A stretch of 64,000 nucleotides of DNA from Geotrypetes seraphini (lineage: Eukaryota; Chordata; Amphibia; Gymnophiona; Dermophiidae). Positions 26,801 to 32,975 of this stretch are shown here, one piece after another (positions within the stretch are counted from its first letter, which is position 1; each line of letters begins with the position of its first letter). The stretch is taken from assembly GCF_902459505.1 (NCBI RefSeq), contig NC_047096.1, positions 12,276,001 to 12,340,000 of the forward strand, written 5' to 3'. A program made the translations under genes and the position numbers. The notes below the pieces were generated by a model. It searched no databases, was not told the origin of the DNA, and saw only the letters and a program-made list of their open reading frames with translations.

Positions 26801-29800
26801 TGTTCTCCCATTCAGCATTTAATTTTTGAGGTGGCTCTTTGAAAATTTGACATTGGAGGGAACTGCTTACATTGTCTATATATAAATGTGGGTCTTCCCA
26901 CATCAACAGGTATTATCAGAAGGTGATGTGTAAATAGGATGATGCAAATCTTACTATTAAAAATCAGTCAAGAAACTAGTGATGCAGAAAGATAATGGAA
27001 TGTGAGGATGGCAGGAGATGACAAAGGGGAAGGTGCAATGACAAACAGAGGAGAGGATTACTAGTTAGCAAAAACTGTAGGGATGGGGAGGACAACCAGA
27101 GTAATGACACTGTGAACCATTAGCTGCCACTGACATCAGGATATAACCATCAGGCCCAGGCTCTGGAGCTTATGCTACAAAGAGTTGCATGTACTGTACA
27201 ACCATCCTTTGACAAAGAGTCTGATAAAAGGGATGAACATTTCACTGTAAATGCGGTTGTTCCACAGTAGTCATTTCTGCTTCTACCAATCTATCCTGGA
27301 CCAGCATTTCTCAATACTTATACTCACGGCCTCTAAAGAGGATATTTTTTTAAATATCTATAATAACTATGCATGAGAGCATTTGTGCACATTTGTTCTA
27401 AAACCCAAGTAAACTTGCGTCTATTGCAGGGGTAGGCAATTCCGGTCCTCGAGAGCCGGAGCCAGGTCAGGTTTTGAGGATATCCACAATGAATATGTAT
27501 GAGATGGATTTGCATGCACTGCCTCCTTGAGATGCAAATCCATCTCATGCATATTTATTGTGGATATCCTGAAAACCTGACCTGGCTCTCGAGGACCAGA
27601 ATTGCCTACCCCTGGTCTATTGGTTTGGGAAATCTGTCAGTCTGTGGAGGAAAGTTCTCTCAGTCCCGCTAGAAAGACCATGTCAACTCCAGCTATCCTC
27701 TGGTTCCTTATTTAAATCTTATCATGTGCTGGGAAATTTCAGGATTACAAAGTAGTATGACTCAACAGTCAAACTTGCAAGGGTTTCCTCTTGTGAAATC
27801 CCCTGGATCACTCTGAACCTCAAAAATAAAACAAAAACCCCCCCAATTCTAGTAAGTGGGAGGCAGTACTGTTCTGGTTATGTGGAAGGCCCGTAAACTA
27901 AAAGCAGTGTTTCTCAACTCTGTCCCTTGCTAGTCAAGTTTTCAGGATATTCACTATGAATTTGAGTTAGATTTACGTACCATGCAGGTAGTGCGTGCAA
28001 ATCTATCGCATGTGAATATCCTGAAAACCTGATGGGACTTGGTGTGCCTCAAGGACTGGGTTGAGAAGCACTGTTCTAGAGCTGTGTTTTAGAGAATGAC
28101 ACGATGACAAAATTCATCACCGTTCCAGTCCCCGCGGATAACCGCGGGAAATAATCCCATGTCATTTTCTAGTATCTATTTCAATCTCAATCTTTCTACA
28201 CCAGCATTCTTCAAAGCAAAGCTTGCGGGTCAGTGGTTGTGGCCATTCATACTCTGATTCTTATGGGATCCAAGGATAATGAAGCCATTGTGACATCTCT
28301 GATGTGATTGGCTCTTAGGCACTGGTGGAATGAGGCATTATGACATCACAATCTCTGCTCTGGATACCAGAGACTGTCATTCTGTAGTGTCTGTTTCAAC
28401 CTCAGTCCTTCTACACCAGCATTCTTCAAAGCAAAGCTTGCGGGTCAGTGGTTGTGGCCATTCATACTCTGATTCTTCCCTCTCTCCTTAAAGAATGACA
28501 TGAAGATGGTTTCCCTCGGATATCCGCAGGGACGGGAACGGTGATGAATTTTGTCACCGTGTCATTCTCTACTGTGTTTCCCCAAGCCAGACCCGGATCA
28601 GCTGAGCTGGCAGGACTCGCCAAAACCGTGGCTTTGGGGAGTCCTGCCGGCTCAGCTGATCGGGGATTCCCCTGCTGCAATCAGCTAATGGCAAGCTGCG
28701 GCCCAGTTTCAGGCAAAGATAGGCGGCTGAAATGTAGGCCAGGGTTTTCCAGGCCTACAAAGGCGCTTTAGGCTGCCTAACGCCACTTCCAGCATTGGTC
28801 ACGCCTACTTTGGGGTTTAGTGGTCTAACGCACCTAAGCAGGCGCAATTCTGGCACCTTTTATTTAGGTGCTGGTTGGTGCCTCAGCCTAACCATTTGTT
28901 GCTGGGGTTTTTTCATGCCATTTTACAATTAATTTAGGCATCGATAGGGCACCGGTTTTAGAATTTCCCCCTAAAGGTCTACTCAGTTCAACGATAATGC
29001 TATCAGCAATCCACTACCTATGAAAATGCTATCTGTAAATTGCCGTTTCAGAAATATCTGTTAAGGATATCATCTGATTCTGCCATTTATTGTATGTATA
29101 TAAGTTCTATATAATGTTTATGTTATTTGTAACCCACCTAGAACTCCAATCTGTGAGAATTTGGTGGGATATAAGACTTCATATAACATAACATATGTGC
29201 TGGAATATTATTTCACACAGAAATGTATTGCATTATGATGTCAACAATCCTGCACTTTACTATTTATTCCTGAACATCTTCCCCTAAGCTCCTGATCCTC
29301 TGCCGTTTTATTTATCTACTAGTCTTTAAGCCCGTTACATTAACGGGTGCTAGAGCAGATGTCTGTCTGTCTGTTTTGTTTTCTTTGTCTCTCTCTCTTT
29401 GGACGCTGTCTGTCTGTCTGTCATTCGTTCTGTCTGTGGCTCTCCCTGGCCCCCTTTGTCTGTCTGTCTCTCTCCCTGGCCCCCTTCTGTCTCCCCCCCA
29501 AAGCAAACCAAGATTGCTCCCTGCCCCCCAGCACACCCCTCCCCCCTAAAGCAAAGCAAGTTTGTTCCCTGGCCCCCTTTCCCCCACCCCAACTTCCCCG
29601 TGCAGCAGCAGCATTTCCCTCCCACCCTTCCCTGTGAAGCCGCAGCATTTCCCTCCCCCCTCCATTTCCCTGTGCAGCAGCATTTCCCTCCCCTCCCCCC
29701 ACCCCACTTCTCTGTGCAGCAGCATGTTTGTTTCTGGCCGGCTTCCTTATCCTTTCAGCGCACAACAACCAACCTTCCTCTTCCCCGGACCCGATCTTCA

Positions 29801-32201
29801 CGCTCTTGCCCCTGTACCGCGGAACACGTGAAGCGTCCAGCAGGTCAGGCAGTGCCCCATGCCGCCACCTCAGCCAGCAACCAGGCGCAGTACCGCGGGG
29901 TCAGCAGCCCGTAAGCTCAACTGTAAGGCGGTCGTCGCCGGGCGCCGTTGAAAGAGCTGCAAAGTCACACGCCTCCAGCTAGCGTAGGTGCCATGAGCAC
30001 TGGCACAGAAGCACACCTCATGGCGCCAGGAATCTCAAGAGCGCATGCGTGCTCTAGGGATTTATTATTATAGATTCTTTTCAACAGGCCATGGTCCTTC
30101 ATGCTTGCAGTGAGGATTTATTCTGGTTTTTATTGCAATTTATAAACCATTAATACAATATACTGAGAACAACAAAATAGTCATACTGGGTCAGACCAAT
30201 GGCCCATCTAACCCAGTTATCCTGTTTCTAACAATGGCCAATCCGGGTCACTGTACCTGACAGAATCCCAAAGAGTAGCAACATTCCATGCTACCGACCC
30301 AGGGCAAGCAGTGGCTTCCCCCATGTCTACCTCAATAACAGACTATGGACTTTTCCTCCAGGAATTTGTCCAAACCATTTTTTTAAACCCAGCTATGCTA
30401 ACCGCTATTACCACAGACAAAGGAACCCAACAATGAAATATCTGGTTTGTTAATAGGCAGCTTTCCCAATGCTCTATGCACCCACTTAAAACTGAAATGG
30501 TATTAATGATGAAAGGAAAAGAATAAACGCAAAGGAACTAACCCCCTCCTTTACAATGCCGTGCTAGCATTTTTAGAGCCGGCCATGGCGATAACAGCTC
30601 AGACTTATTCATATTGAGATGGCAAGAAATCTATTATCACGAGTGAAATGATGGTCACATGCTCTACTGAGCGTCTCCGTTTTGCTCAAATCTGAGCTTC
30701 ATCAGATTTGCACACGGACAATATTTTAATTGCTTGCGATTAATTTAATGTTTCAAGTTTATTTAAAATTTCTTATACCGGCCCAATCAGCTCTCACAAT
30801 CGCACTTATAGCCCGAGTGGTTTACATTCAGGTACTCAAGCAATGTTTCTCATCTGTCCTGGCGGGCTCCCACTTTATCTAATGTACCTGGGGCAATGGG
30901 GGATTAACCCCCACTAACAAGATAAAGAAGATGATGAAGTGAGATTCGTTGGAACCATCTACAAAAACAAATCACCCGGCTTCAGAGTGTCCAATATAAG
31001 AAAGGAGGGTAAAAGGTCTCAGAAACCCACTTGATGTCAATACATAAATGTATAATATCAAAGTTAAAATGGGTTGAAGTCTTAATCATAGATCCATTTT
31101 TTTTTTTGCCACCTCCTCCTTGATGTTTTGCTTGAATCTTAGTGTTACTAATTTGTTAATTAACCAACTTTTAATGAAACATCATAACAGTAAGTATTGT
31201 CATGTATCTTTATTGTGCAGAATCACTACCCTGCCCCGATGGGACCCGTTTCGCCATACAAAGGCTTTGTCAAGGGTTCTAAAGCATCCATCATCATTTA
31301 GGGGCTAGGATCCTGTTACCACCGCGGCCGGTGCTAAAAACTGCACTATGCTTTTGTAACAGGGGAAGTAAATGGGTTGCCCAGGATCACAAGGAGCAGC
31401 CTGGGATTTGAGCTCACAACCATTATACTGTACATATAGCTCTCTCAGGGCACAACAGTCTTGACCTGTAAAATCCCCCATTATTCTAGCACAAATCTTC
31501 CCCAAACCCCATCTAAATCACTGTCTATCTAATTTCAGACTTGCAAGTGTGATCCACTGAGCTAAAATGTACCAAAAGTGGGGTAAGTGACCTAATAATA
31601 CCACAAGTTAGAGGGATATTAACTGCATAATACAGCAAAATGTAGGCCTCAGGACTAATTAGGTCTCCAAAAATTAGAAGCATTTATCAATAAAAAGTAT
31701 CTAAACCCCCGACCTTCAGGTTTTATAACATTAAAAAACATTTAAGCTGTGTAAACAATTTATATAGTGAGCCTACAGTACCAAAAATTTGCCCCTCTAA
31801 GCTTTTCCAGCCTTTGTTATTTTGGTCCCTTTTCACTCAGTCCCTGTTGGGTCATTTCTTCCCTTCCTTTTGAACTTGCTGCCCCTGGAACTGTGGTAGT
31901 TGTAGTGCATATTCCCATAATGCAATGGGGGGTCATTTGGAAGCCCCGCCCTCCCCAACAGGGCAGGGGGGGGGGGGTCGCCAAACGTGGTAGCCGTTTC
32001 CTGTTGAACTAACCTGCAACCACACACACAAGCAGGAAGTGCCTGGATTGCCACCCCCTCCCCCCCCCCTTCCAGGACTCACCAGACGGTGCCGTAAGCC
32101 CCACTTCCCACCGGGCTGATGGAAGCGTAGATTTTGGGGACCTCCCAGACGGTCTTGTTCACCTCCTCCCTGTGGAAGGCTCTCCTCTTCGAGAAGCTCA
32201 T
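3750..32201 (-). CDS. MAPK13: MAPK13 (p38 delta MAP kinase), exons 1-11 of a 12-exon gene
   Basis: Ser/Thr kinase of the stress-activated p38 family, acting in cytoplasm and nucleus after dual phosphorylation by MKK3/MKK6. Minus-strand exons: 32201-32083, 25632-25503, 24054-23996, 21723-21615, 15576-15547, 14237-14190, 12061-11947, 11758-11687, 8344-8265, 6062-5984, 3923-3750. All junctions are GT/AG and the spliced frame stays open for 1015 nt (338 codons plus 1 nt). Visible motifs are the glycine loop GSGAYGTV, the VAIKK lysine, HRDLKPGN split over exons 5-6, DFG, the TGY activation loop and WYRAPE. Human MAPK13 has 365 residues, so about 25 C-terminal residues are missing; the last exon is not identified and is probably beyond base 1. 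It is called p38 delta rather than alpha because of [21 protein letters not shown] and the MAPK14-MAPK13 gene order known in tetrapods. Its 5' end faces the MAPK14 3' end, in the same orientation. Confidence 0.95.
4590..4745 (+). mobile_element. CR1 LINE 3' end fragment
   Basis: Has the CR1 3' UTR signature (TTTTGCCAGGTACTTGTG, CTGGATTGGCCAC, GATCTGTCCCAGTATGG, then CTTATGTACTTAG). Truncated at the 5' side. It abuts the outer transposon that starts at 4744. Confidence 0.7.
4812..5302. mobile_element. Second, nested inverted-repeat element
   Basis: Ends GGTTCCTTTTACTAAGGTGC and the complement of GCACCTTTGTAAAAGGAGCC form about 20-bp terminal repeats, with CTTAG directly outside on both sides. 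It lies inside the element at 4744-5413 and is itself split by a third element. Confidence 0.6.
4928..5267. mobile_element. Innermost nested piggyBac-like MITE
   Basis: 340 bp with terminal repeats CCCTTTCAGGACC / GGTCCTGAAAGGG. The right flank is TTAA, the piggyBac target; the left flank has decayed. It lies inside the element at 4812-5302. Confidence 0.55.
5520..5880. mobile_element. Hairpin MITE split by a retroposed insert
   Basis: Arms around 5533-5587 and 5602-5660 (CACTGAATGCTCTGCATTGC and complement) form a near-perfect hairpin. The MITE's right end (cctgcgcggtttta) is duplicated as cctgcgtggtttta near 5866 on the far side of a roughly 200-bp AT-rich insert. That gives a 14-bp target-site duplication around a retroposed piece (5663-5865). 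On the minus strand the insert ends AATAAAATGTTATAAAG plus a short A run, L1-like. It includes an (AT)n tract at 5837-5858. Confidence 0.55.
5984..6062 (-). CDS. MAPK13: MAPK13 exon 10
   Basis: 79 nt encoding [20 protein letters not shown] and PNASPL, matching human AKSYIQSLPQTPRKDFTQLF. Acceptor tctacag, donor gtatgt. Confidence 0.95.
6595..7735 (+). mobile_element. L2-clade LINE reverse-transcriptase fragment
   Basis: Conceptual translations show the YADN variant of the RT YADD box (about 6725), then [14 protein letters not shown], a long frame 6957-7409 with [20 protein letters not shown] and [20 protein letters not shown]. These are hallmarks of the L2 RT C-terminal half. The frame is interrupted several times, so it is a dead copy. 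Confidence 0.8.
7735..7880 (+). mobile_element. CR1 LINE internal RT fragment
   Basis: Translates as [20 protein letters not shown], then [12 protein letters not shown], the CR1 RT motif region before the DFQKAFD box, here decayed to DFQKASN. Only about 150 bp survive. Confidence 0.7.
8265..8344 (-). CDS. MAPK13: MAPK13 exon 9
   Basis: 80 nt encoding (Y)[18 protein letters not shown] and VQKLEDLA, matching human [20 protein letters not shown]. Acceptor cctgacag, donor gtaaga. Confidence 0.95.
8808..8867 (-). ncRNA. Hammerhead-ribozyme-like motif (best conserved core in MAPK13 intron 8)
   Basis: On the minus strand: CTGATGA (8859-8853), a stem GACAT...ATGTGTC, GAAA (8836-8833), a small stem CACTGGCCGTTT, then C followed by GAGCTG, which can pair with CGACTC ahead of CTGATGA. 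One extra A follows CTGATGA compared with the minimal consensus, and the third stem has one mismatch. It is in sense orientation to MAPK13. Confidence 0.5.
9067..10146. mobile_element. Unclassified insertion inside the Penelope-like right arm
   Basis: About 1.08 kb of non-coding sequence separates the two halves of the right arm. The right end reads GATTATGAGCCCC and there are repeated CGTCCAAG motifs near 9091 and 10083. This suggests a non-autonomous DNA transposon, but no matching left terminus was found. Confidence 0.4.
10350..10445 (-). mobile_element. tRNA-derived SINE fragment
   Basis: The minus strand reads as a decayed tRNA-like head (TAGCTTAATAGTTAGTGCAG, then GAACCTGGAGAGCTGGGATG). 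Only the head region remains. Confidence 0.45.
10455..10700 (-). mobile_element. L2-type LINE 3' fragment (arm 1 of an inverted pair)
   Basis: Bases 10556-10690 are an inverted match, about 95% identical, to 12183-12316. The partner continues into a typical L2 tail, which identifies the family. Confidence 0.65.
10760..11255 (+). mobile_element. CR1 LINE 3' fragment
   Basis: Frames encode [35 protein letters not shown] and [20 protein letters not shown], the CR1 RT C terminus. The 3' end reads GGCCATTTGGCCTTTATCTG...ACTATGTTTCTAT. Confidence 0.85.
11211..11640 (+). repeat. 128-bp tandem array, about 3.3 copies
   Basis: The unit starts GGCCATTTGGCCTTTATCTG at 11211, 11339 and 11467, with a partial fourth start at 11608. 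The three full copies differ by only one to three bases. The unit joins a CR1 3' end to flanking non-CR1 sequence (about 80 bp including GACATCACAATGCAGG). It lies 47 bp beyond MAPK13 exon 8 in intron 8. Confidence 0.92.
11687..11758 (-). CDS. MAPK13: MAPK13 exon 8
   Basis: 72 nt encoding [20 protein letters not shown] and KGKD (alpha-F helix), with Gly where human has Ala in CIMAEML. Acceptor tgtacag. The donor gtatcc is weak compared with the other exons. At 72 nt, skipping it would keep the frame. Confidence 0.93.
11947..12061 (-). CDS. MAPK13: MAPK13 exon 7 (activation loop)
   Basis: 115 nt encoding [20 protein letters not shown], then [18 protein letters not shown]. It carries DFG, the dual-phosphorylation motif TGY and the P+1 segment WYRAPE. 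Acceptor cttgcag, donor gtgagt. A 188-bp intron separates it from exon 8. Confidence 0.97.
12100..12380 (+). mobile_element. L2 LINE 3' end (arm 2 of an inverted pair)
   Basis: Ends in the L2 tail AATCCGCCTTGAACCGCAAG ... GGCGGAATAGAAATCACTAATG plus short TAATG repeats. Bases 12183-12316 are the inverted partner of 10556-10690. Confidence 0.8.
13245..13900 (+). mobile_element. CR1 LINE 3' end
   Basis: Encodes [39 protein letters not shown] and [10 protein letters not shown], then a 3' UTR ending GTCTTTATCTGCCGTCATCT. Truncated at the 5' end by a poly-T stretch at 13185-13203. Confidence 0.85.
14190..14237 (-). CDS. MAPK13: MAPK13 exon 6
   Basis: 48 nt encoding [16 protein letters not shown], which completes the HRD catalytic loop begun in exon 5 and is identical to the human exon. 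KPGN rather than KPSN is the p38 delta form. Acceptor ttttcag, donor gtaaga. Confidence 0.96.
14440..14725 (+). mobile_element. L1-like LINE 3' UTR with poly(A) tail
   Basis: AT-rich sequence ending AAATTTAAATAAAGAATT and a run of A, a typical L1-like 3' end. It is followed by (TA)n. No ORF. Confidence 0.5.
15547..15576 (-). CDS. MAPK13: MAPK13 exon 5 (30-nt micro-exon)
   Basis: Encodes [10 protein letters not shown], the start of the catalytic loop, matching human YIHSAGVVHR. Acceptor ttctag, donor gtgagt. It lies between large introns of 6.0 kb (intron 4) and 1.3 kb (intron 5). Confidence 0.95.
16103..16440 (+). mobile_element. Retroposed insert with 16-bp target-site duplication
   Basis: 338 bp of unrecognised sequence ending in AATAAAAAAAAGTTTTAAAAAT. 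It is flanked by perfect direct repeats GGAAATGCTCCTTGAT at 16087-16102 and 16441-16456. A-rich tail plus a long target duplication indicate L1-type retroposition, of either a truncated L1-like LINE or another transcript. The longest frame across it shows no known domain. Confidence 0.75.
17161..17392 (-). mobile_element. L2 LINE 3' end
   Basis: On the minus strand it ends in AATCCGCTTTGAACCGCAAG ... CGGAATAAAAATCACTAATG and TAATG repeats, as at 12100-12380. Truncated. Confidence 0.7.
17473..17512 (-). ncRNA. Degenerate hammerhead-like motif
   Basis: The minus strand reads GACTCAAGCATTTTGCTGAA then ACGTTGCC, matching the family pattern CTGATGAAGC...GC-GAAAC with the catalytic box decayed. 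Confidence 0.3.
17545..18383 (+). mobile_element. CR1 LINE 3' third with complete 3' end
   Basis: A 194-codon frame (17553-18137) encodes [56 protein letters not shown] and [19 protein letters not shown], the CR1 RT C-terminal region. The 3' UTR ends with tandem CTTATGTT octamers (18357-18380), the CR1-type terminal repeat. It splits an older sequence whose halves (17490-17544 and 18384-18430) recur inverted at 19680-19810. Confidence 0.9.
18837..19560 (-). mobile_element. CR1 LINE 3' third
   Basis: The minus frame 19504-19007 encodes [40 protein letters not shown] and [15 protein letters not shown]. It runs uninterrupted for 165 codons. The 3' end at 18837 reads ATGGCAGATAAGGGCC on plus. 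Confidence 0.88.
19806..19850 (+). ncRNA. Degenerate hammerhead-like motif
   Basis: The plus strand reads CTCCTGATGCAGCCTGGCTT then CCTGAAATGTACTCAGTC. The CTGATG box, a short stem and GAAA are present, with deviations in the core. Confidence 0.3.
20270..20660. mobile_element. Unclassified dispersed repeat with GTAGGCC hairpin
   Basis: Contains AATGTAGGCCTGTGAAACCC. This is one of four copies of this motif in the window, the others being near 21165, 23107 and 28727. Bases 20569-20640 are almost identical to 21133-21205. Confidence 0.5.
21071..21119 (-). ncRNA. Degenerate hammerhead-like motif
   Basis: The minus strand has TTGATAAAGCCC...GGGGTGAAAC followed by the hairpin CGGGACCCG and TCG. 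The stems are kept and the CTGATGA box has decayed to TTGATAA. Confidence 0.35.
21133..21205. repeat. Second copy of a 73-bp direct repeat
   Basis: Repeats 20569-20640 with only a few differences (begins CTGGACGCAATTCTGACAGG). The copies bracket about 490 bp that includes the hammerhead-like motif at 21071-21119. Confidence 0.7.
21294..21459. mobile_element. hAT-type palindromic MITE
   Basis: 166 bp, starts CAGGGGGTCTCCAAAGTCCC and ends in the complement. Perfect 8-bp target duplication CCTTAGAC at 21286-21293 and 21460-21467. It lies only 156 bp from MAPK13 exon 4. Confidence 0.9.
21615..21723 (-). CDS. MAPK13: MAPK13 exon 4
   Basis: 109 nt encoding [16 protein letters not shown], then [20 protein letters not shown]: the hinge and the alpha-D and alpha-E helices. 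The hinge sequence DLQKIMG is delta-like (the alpha isoform has DLNNIVK). Acceptor tttcag, donor gtaggt. Confidence 0.96.
21815..22385 (+). mobile_element. CR1 LINE 3' end
   Basis: Encodes [20 protein letters not shown] and [20 protein letters not shown], then a 3' UTR with CATGGAATGCTGCTAC, TTTTTGCCAGGTACTAATG, GGTCTGACCCAGTAAGGC. Confidence 0.88.
22611..22838 (+). mobile_element. Truncated Tigger/pogo-like MITE
   Basis: The left end CACTTCCCCCTCCCTATTCG matches the element at 1901-2343, and TA precedes it. No right end was found. Confidence 0.55.
22966..23760. mobile_element. Two adjacent copies of an unclassified DNA-transposon-like repeat
   Basis: Copies at about 22966-23290 and 23326-23745. 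Both start GAATTCTA(T/C)AAA and contain many (T)AGGCGCC-type words. The first carries the hairpin AATGTAGGCC...GGCCTACATT (23110-23143). Non-coding. The family could not be assigned. Confidence 0.45.
23771..23860 (-). mobile_element. CR1 LINE 3' terminal fragment
   Basis: The plus strand reads ACATAAGAATAGCCTTACTG, GGTCCATCTAGCCCAGTATC, the complement of a CR1 3' end. Confidence 0.75.
23996..24054 (-). CDS. MAPK13: MAPK13 exon 3
   Basis: 59 nt encoding [20 protein letters not shown], matching human [20 protein letters not shown]. Acceptor ttctgcag, donor gtaaga. Confidence 0.94.
24325..24580. mobile_element. Hairpin element with about 60-bp arms
   Basis: Arms 24376-24436 and 24510-24572 are inverted copies (AACTCCAGTAAACTATTCTG and complement). 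ACTGCTAGTAAAT recurs on both outer sides (about 24315 and 24567), a probable 13-bp target duplication. Family unknown. Confidence 0.55.
25090..25339. mobile_element. hAT-type MITE, second family
   Basis: 250 bp with terminal repeats TAGGGTTACCAGATTTC and complement. Perfect 8-bp target duplication GACTTATC at 25082-25089 and 25340-25347. It lies 163 bp from MAPK13 exon 2. Confidence 0.85.
25503..25632 (-). CDS. MAPK13: MAPK13 exon 2
   Basis: 130 nt, the same length as the human exon. It encodes [20 protein letters not shown] through [15 protein letters not shown], including the ATP-anchoring lysine of VAIKK and the alpha-C glutamate (YREL). Acceptor ctgtgcag, donor gtgagt. It ends in phase 0. 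Confidence 0.96.
26446..26785 (+). repeat. 115-bp tandem array, about 2.9 copies
   Basis: Unit starts CAGGTCTCAACTCAGCTTCT at 26451, 26566 and 26681. The first two copies are essentially identical and the third has diverged. In MAPK13 intron 1. Confidence 0.92.
27427..27614. mobile_element. hAT-type palindromic MITE
   Basis: 188 bp, starts CAGGGGTAGGCAATTCCGG and ends in the complement. Perfect 8-bp duplication GTCTATTG (27419-27426 and 27615-27622). Core motif ATGAATATGTATGAGATG. Confidence 0.9.
27908..28075. mobile_element. Decayed hAT-type palindromic MITE
   Basis: Starts GCAGTGTTTCTCAACTCTG and ends GGTTGAGAAGCACTG; the same family core (TTTTCAGGATATTCACTATG). The target duplication is no longer recognisable. 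Confidence 0.65.
28090..28571. mobile_element. hAT-type non-autonomous element with internal 213-bp duplication
   Basis: 482 bp with ends TAGAGAATGACACGATGACA and the complement, and perfect 8-bp duplication CTGTGTTT (28082-28089 and 28572-28579). Inside, a segment of about 95 bp (CTTCTACACCAGCATTCTTC...) occurs twice at a spacing of about 213 bp. Related end fragments lie near 15756, 16725 and 40350. Confidence 0.85.
28720..28980. mobile_element. Unclassified repeat with GTAGGCC hairpin
   Basis: Contains AATGTAGGCCAGGGTTTTCC then AGGCCTAC, and ends in TTTTAGAATTTCCCCC. Same family as the copies near 20606 and 23107. Confidence 0.5.
29319..30074 (-). mobile_element. Non-autonomous Helitron
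   Basis: On the minus strand the element starts TCTATAATAATAAATCCC (30074) and ends in CTAG (29322-29319). A perfect 7-bp hairpin CCCGTTA-CAT-TAACGGG (29331-29347) lies 8 bases before that terminus. The flanks are A on the 5' side and T on the 3' side. TC start, 3' hairpin, CTRR end and AT insertion are the Helitron signature. No Rep/helicase frame, so it is non-autonomous. It contains a CTGT-rich microsatellite (29360-29470) and C-rich tracts. Confidence 0.85.
30175..30420 (-). mobile_element. CR1 LINE 3' end
   Basis: The plus strand reads CATACTGGGTCAGACCAATG, GCAACATTCCATGCTACC, CTATGGACTTTTCCTCCAGG, the complement of the CR1 tail seen at 21815-22385. Confidence 0.85.
30661..30711 (-). 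ncRNA. Hammerhead-like motif with intact stem II
   Basis: The minus strand reads AATCTGATGAAGCTCAGATT then TGAGCAAAACGGAGACGCTC. CTGATGA is intact and the stem GCTC/GAGC is perfect, but GAAA has become AAAA. Sense to MAPK13 (intron 1). Confidence 0.4.
30725..30900 (-). mobile_element. SINE 3' part with L2-like tail
   Basis: Read on minus it has CCAGGTACATTAGATAAAGT, then GAGTACCTGAATGTAAACC, ending AAATAAACTTGAAAC. Same family as 53765-53930 and 32600-32790. Confidence 0.6.
31238..31280 (-). ncRNA. Degenerate hammerhead-like motif
   Basis: The minus strand reads CCCTTGACAAAGCCTTTGTA then TGGCGAAACGGGTCCC. GCC/GGC stem and GAAA are present; the CTGATGA box has changed to CTTGACAA. Confidence 0.35.
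31340..31570 (-). mobile_element. tRNA-derived SINE fragment
   Basis: The minus strand contains the B-box-like GGTTGTGAGCTCAAATCCC and CTTGTGATCCTGGGCAAC, the same SINE family as 32600-32790. Confidence 0.5.
32083..32201 (-). CDS. MAPK13: MAPK13 coding exon 1
   Basis: Encodes [14 protein letters not shown], then [11 protein letters not shown] and the glycine loop GSGAYGTV. It ends in a split Cys codon (TG) before the donor gtgagt. The 119-nt coding length equals that of human exon 1. This ATG was chosen by homology with human MSLIRKKGFYKQDVNKT. The frame stays open upstream to another ATG at 32387, so a 62-residue N-terminal extension is formally possible but has no family precedent. Confidence 0.93.
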
Positions 32202-32470
32202 CCCGATGGGAGCTGTCCGGTCCGGCAGCTTCGTCGGAGCTCTGCAGGTTCCCGGTGGGGTCCGCCCTGCCCCGAGTCGCTCTCCTCCTCCCTGGCCCCG
32301 AGGGCGGGCTGTCAGCCGCAGAGGCTCCAATCTCAGGTGGCAGGAGGCTTGCAAAAAGGGCGCCGCTCCTTCCGATTGCGTGCACAAAGGTGAACTTGTT
32401 CAGACTTCACCCACCCTTCCTGGAGCTCCAGCACCTGGATTCATTGGAGCCACTCGCAGGTGAGTCCACA
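32202..32470 (-). promoter_or_regulatory. MAPK13 5' leader and likely GC-rich core promoter
   Basis: The sequence directly upstream of the MAPK13 start codon is GC-rich with many CpG pairs and GC boxes (CCGCCC/GGGCGG types near 32262 and 32302). No TATA element was seen. This is typical of a housekeeping-type CpG promoter. The transcription start was not located. Confidence 0.45.
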
Positions 32471-32599
32471 TCGGGCTTTAGCTACCACTTGCGCTTGAAC
32501 TGCTTTGTAAGCTGTAGATTTGATCGATTCTCTTTTCCACACCATTCACGAGTCTGTTAAATAACCCCAAACCACCAAAAACTAAAGCTAAAAAACACG

Positions 32600-32790
32600 C
32601 CACTGTGGTTAGAACTACAGCCTCAGCACCCTGAGGTTGTGGGTTCAAATCCCACGCTGCTCCTTGTGACTCTGGGCAAGTCACTTCATCCTCCAGGGCC
32701 CCAGGTACAGATAGGGAAAATGTTTGTAAACTGCTTAATATACCTCGTCCAAGCAGTATTTCAAATCCCATTCCCCTCCCCGTCTAGAAT
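32600..32790 (+). mobile_element. tRNA-derived SINE
   Basis: Head with A/B-box-like parts (GTGGTTAGAACTACAGCC, GGTTGTGGGTTCAAATCCC), then TTGTGACTCTGGGCAAGTCA, and a tail CAGGTACAGATAGGGAAAAT...GTAAACTGCTTAATATACC. It lies about 400 bp upstream of the MAPK13 start codon. Confidence 0.7.
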
Positions 32791-32975
32791 CAGTCATTTA
32801 TGGTATCTAGAATAAGAATAGAACCAAAGGCGAAGGAAGGTCCAACCTTGTCTGCAGTAAAAAAAAAACAACAACAACCAGGAACAAACAAAACAAAACT
32901 GCAGATATGGACAACCATATAGGCAAAATTTATTGTGACAACCAAAATATATCTAAAAACTTTTTTACCAAACAA

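Noticed and set aside
29312-29982. Several overlapping long frames on both strands
   Set aside because: They come from CTGT and C-rich low-complexity sequence inside the Helitron and have no protein signature.
32600-32680. True tRNA gene
   Set aside because: The B-box-like head is part of a SINE with an L2-like tail, and no complete cloverleaf could be drawn.
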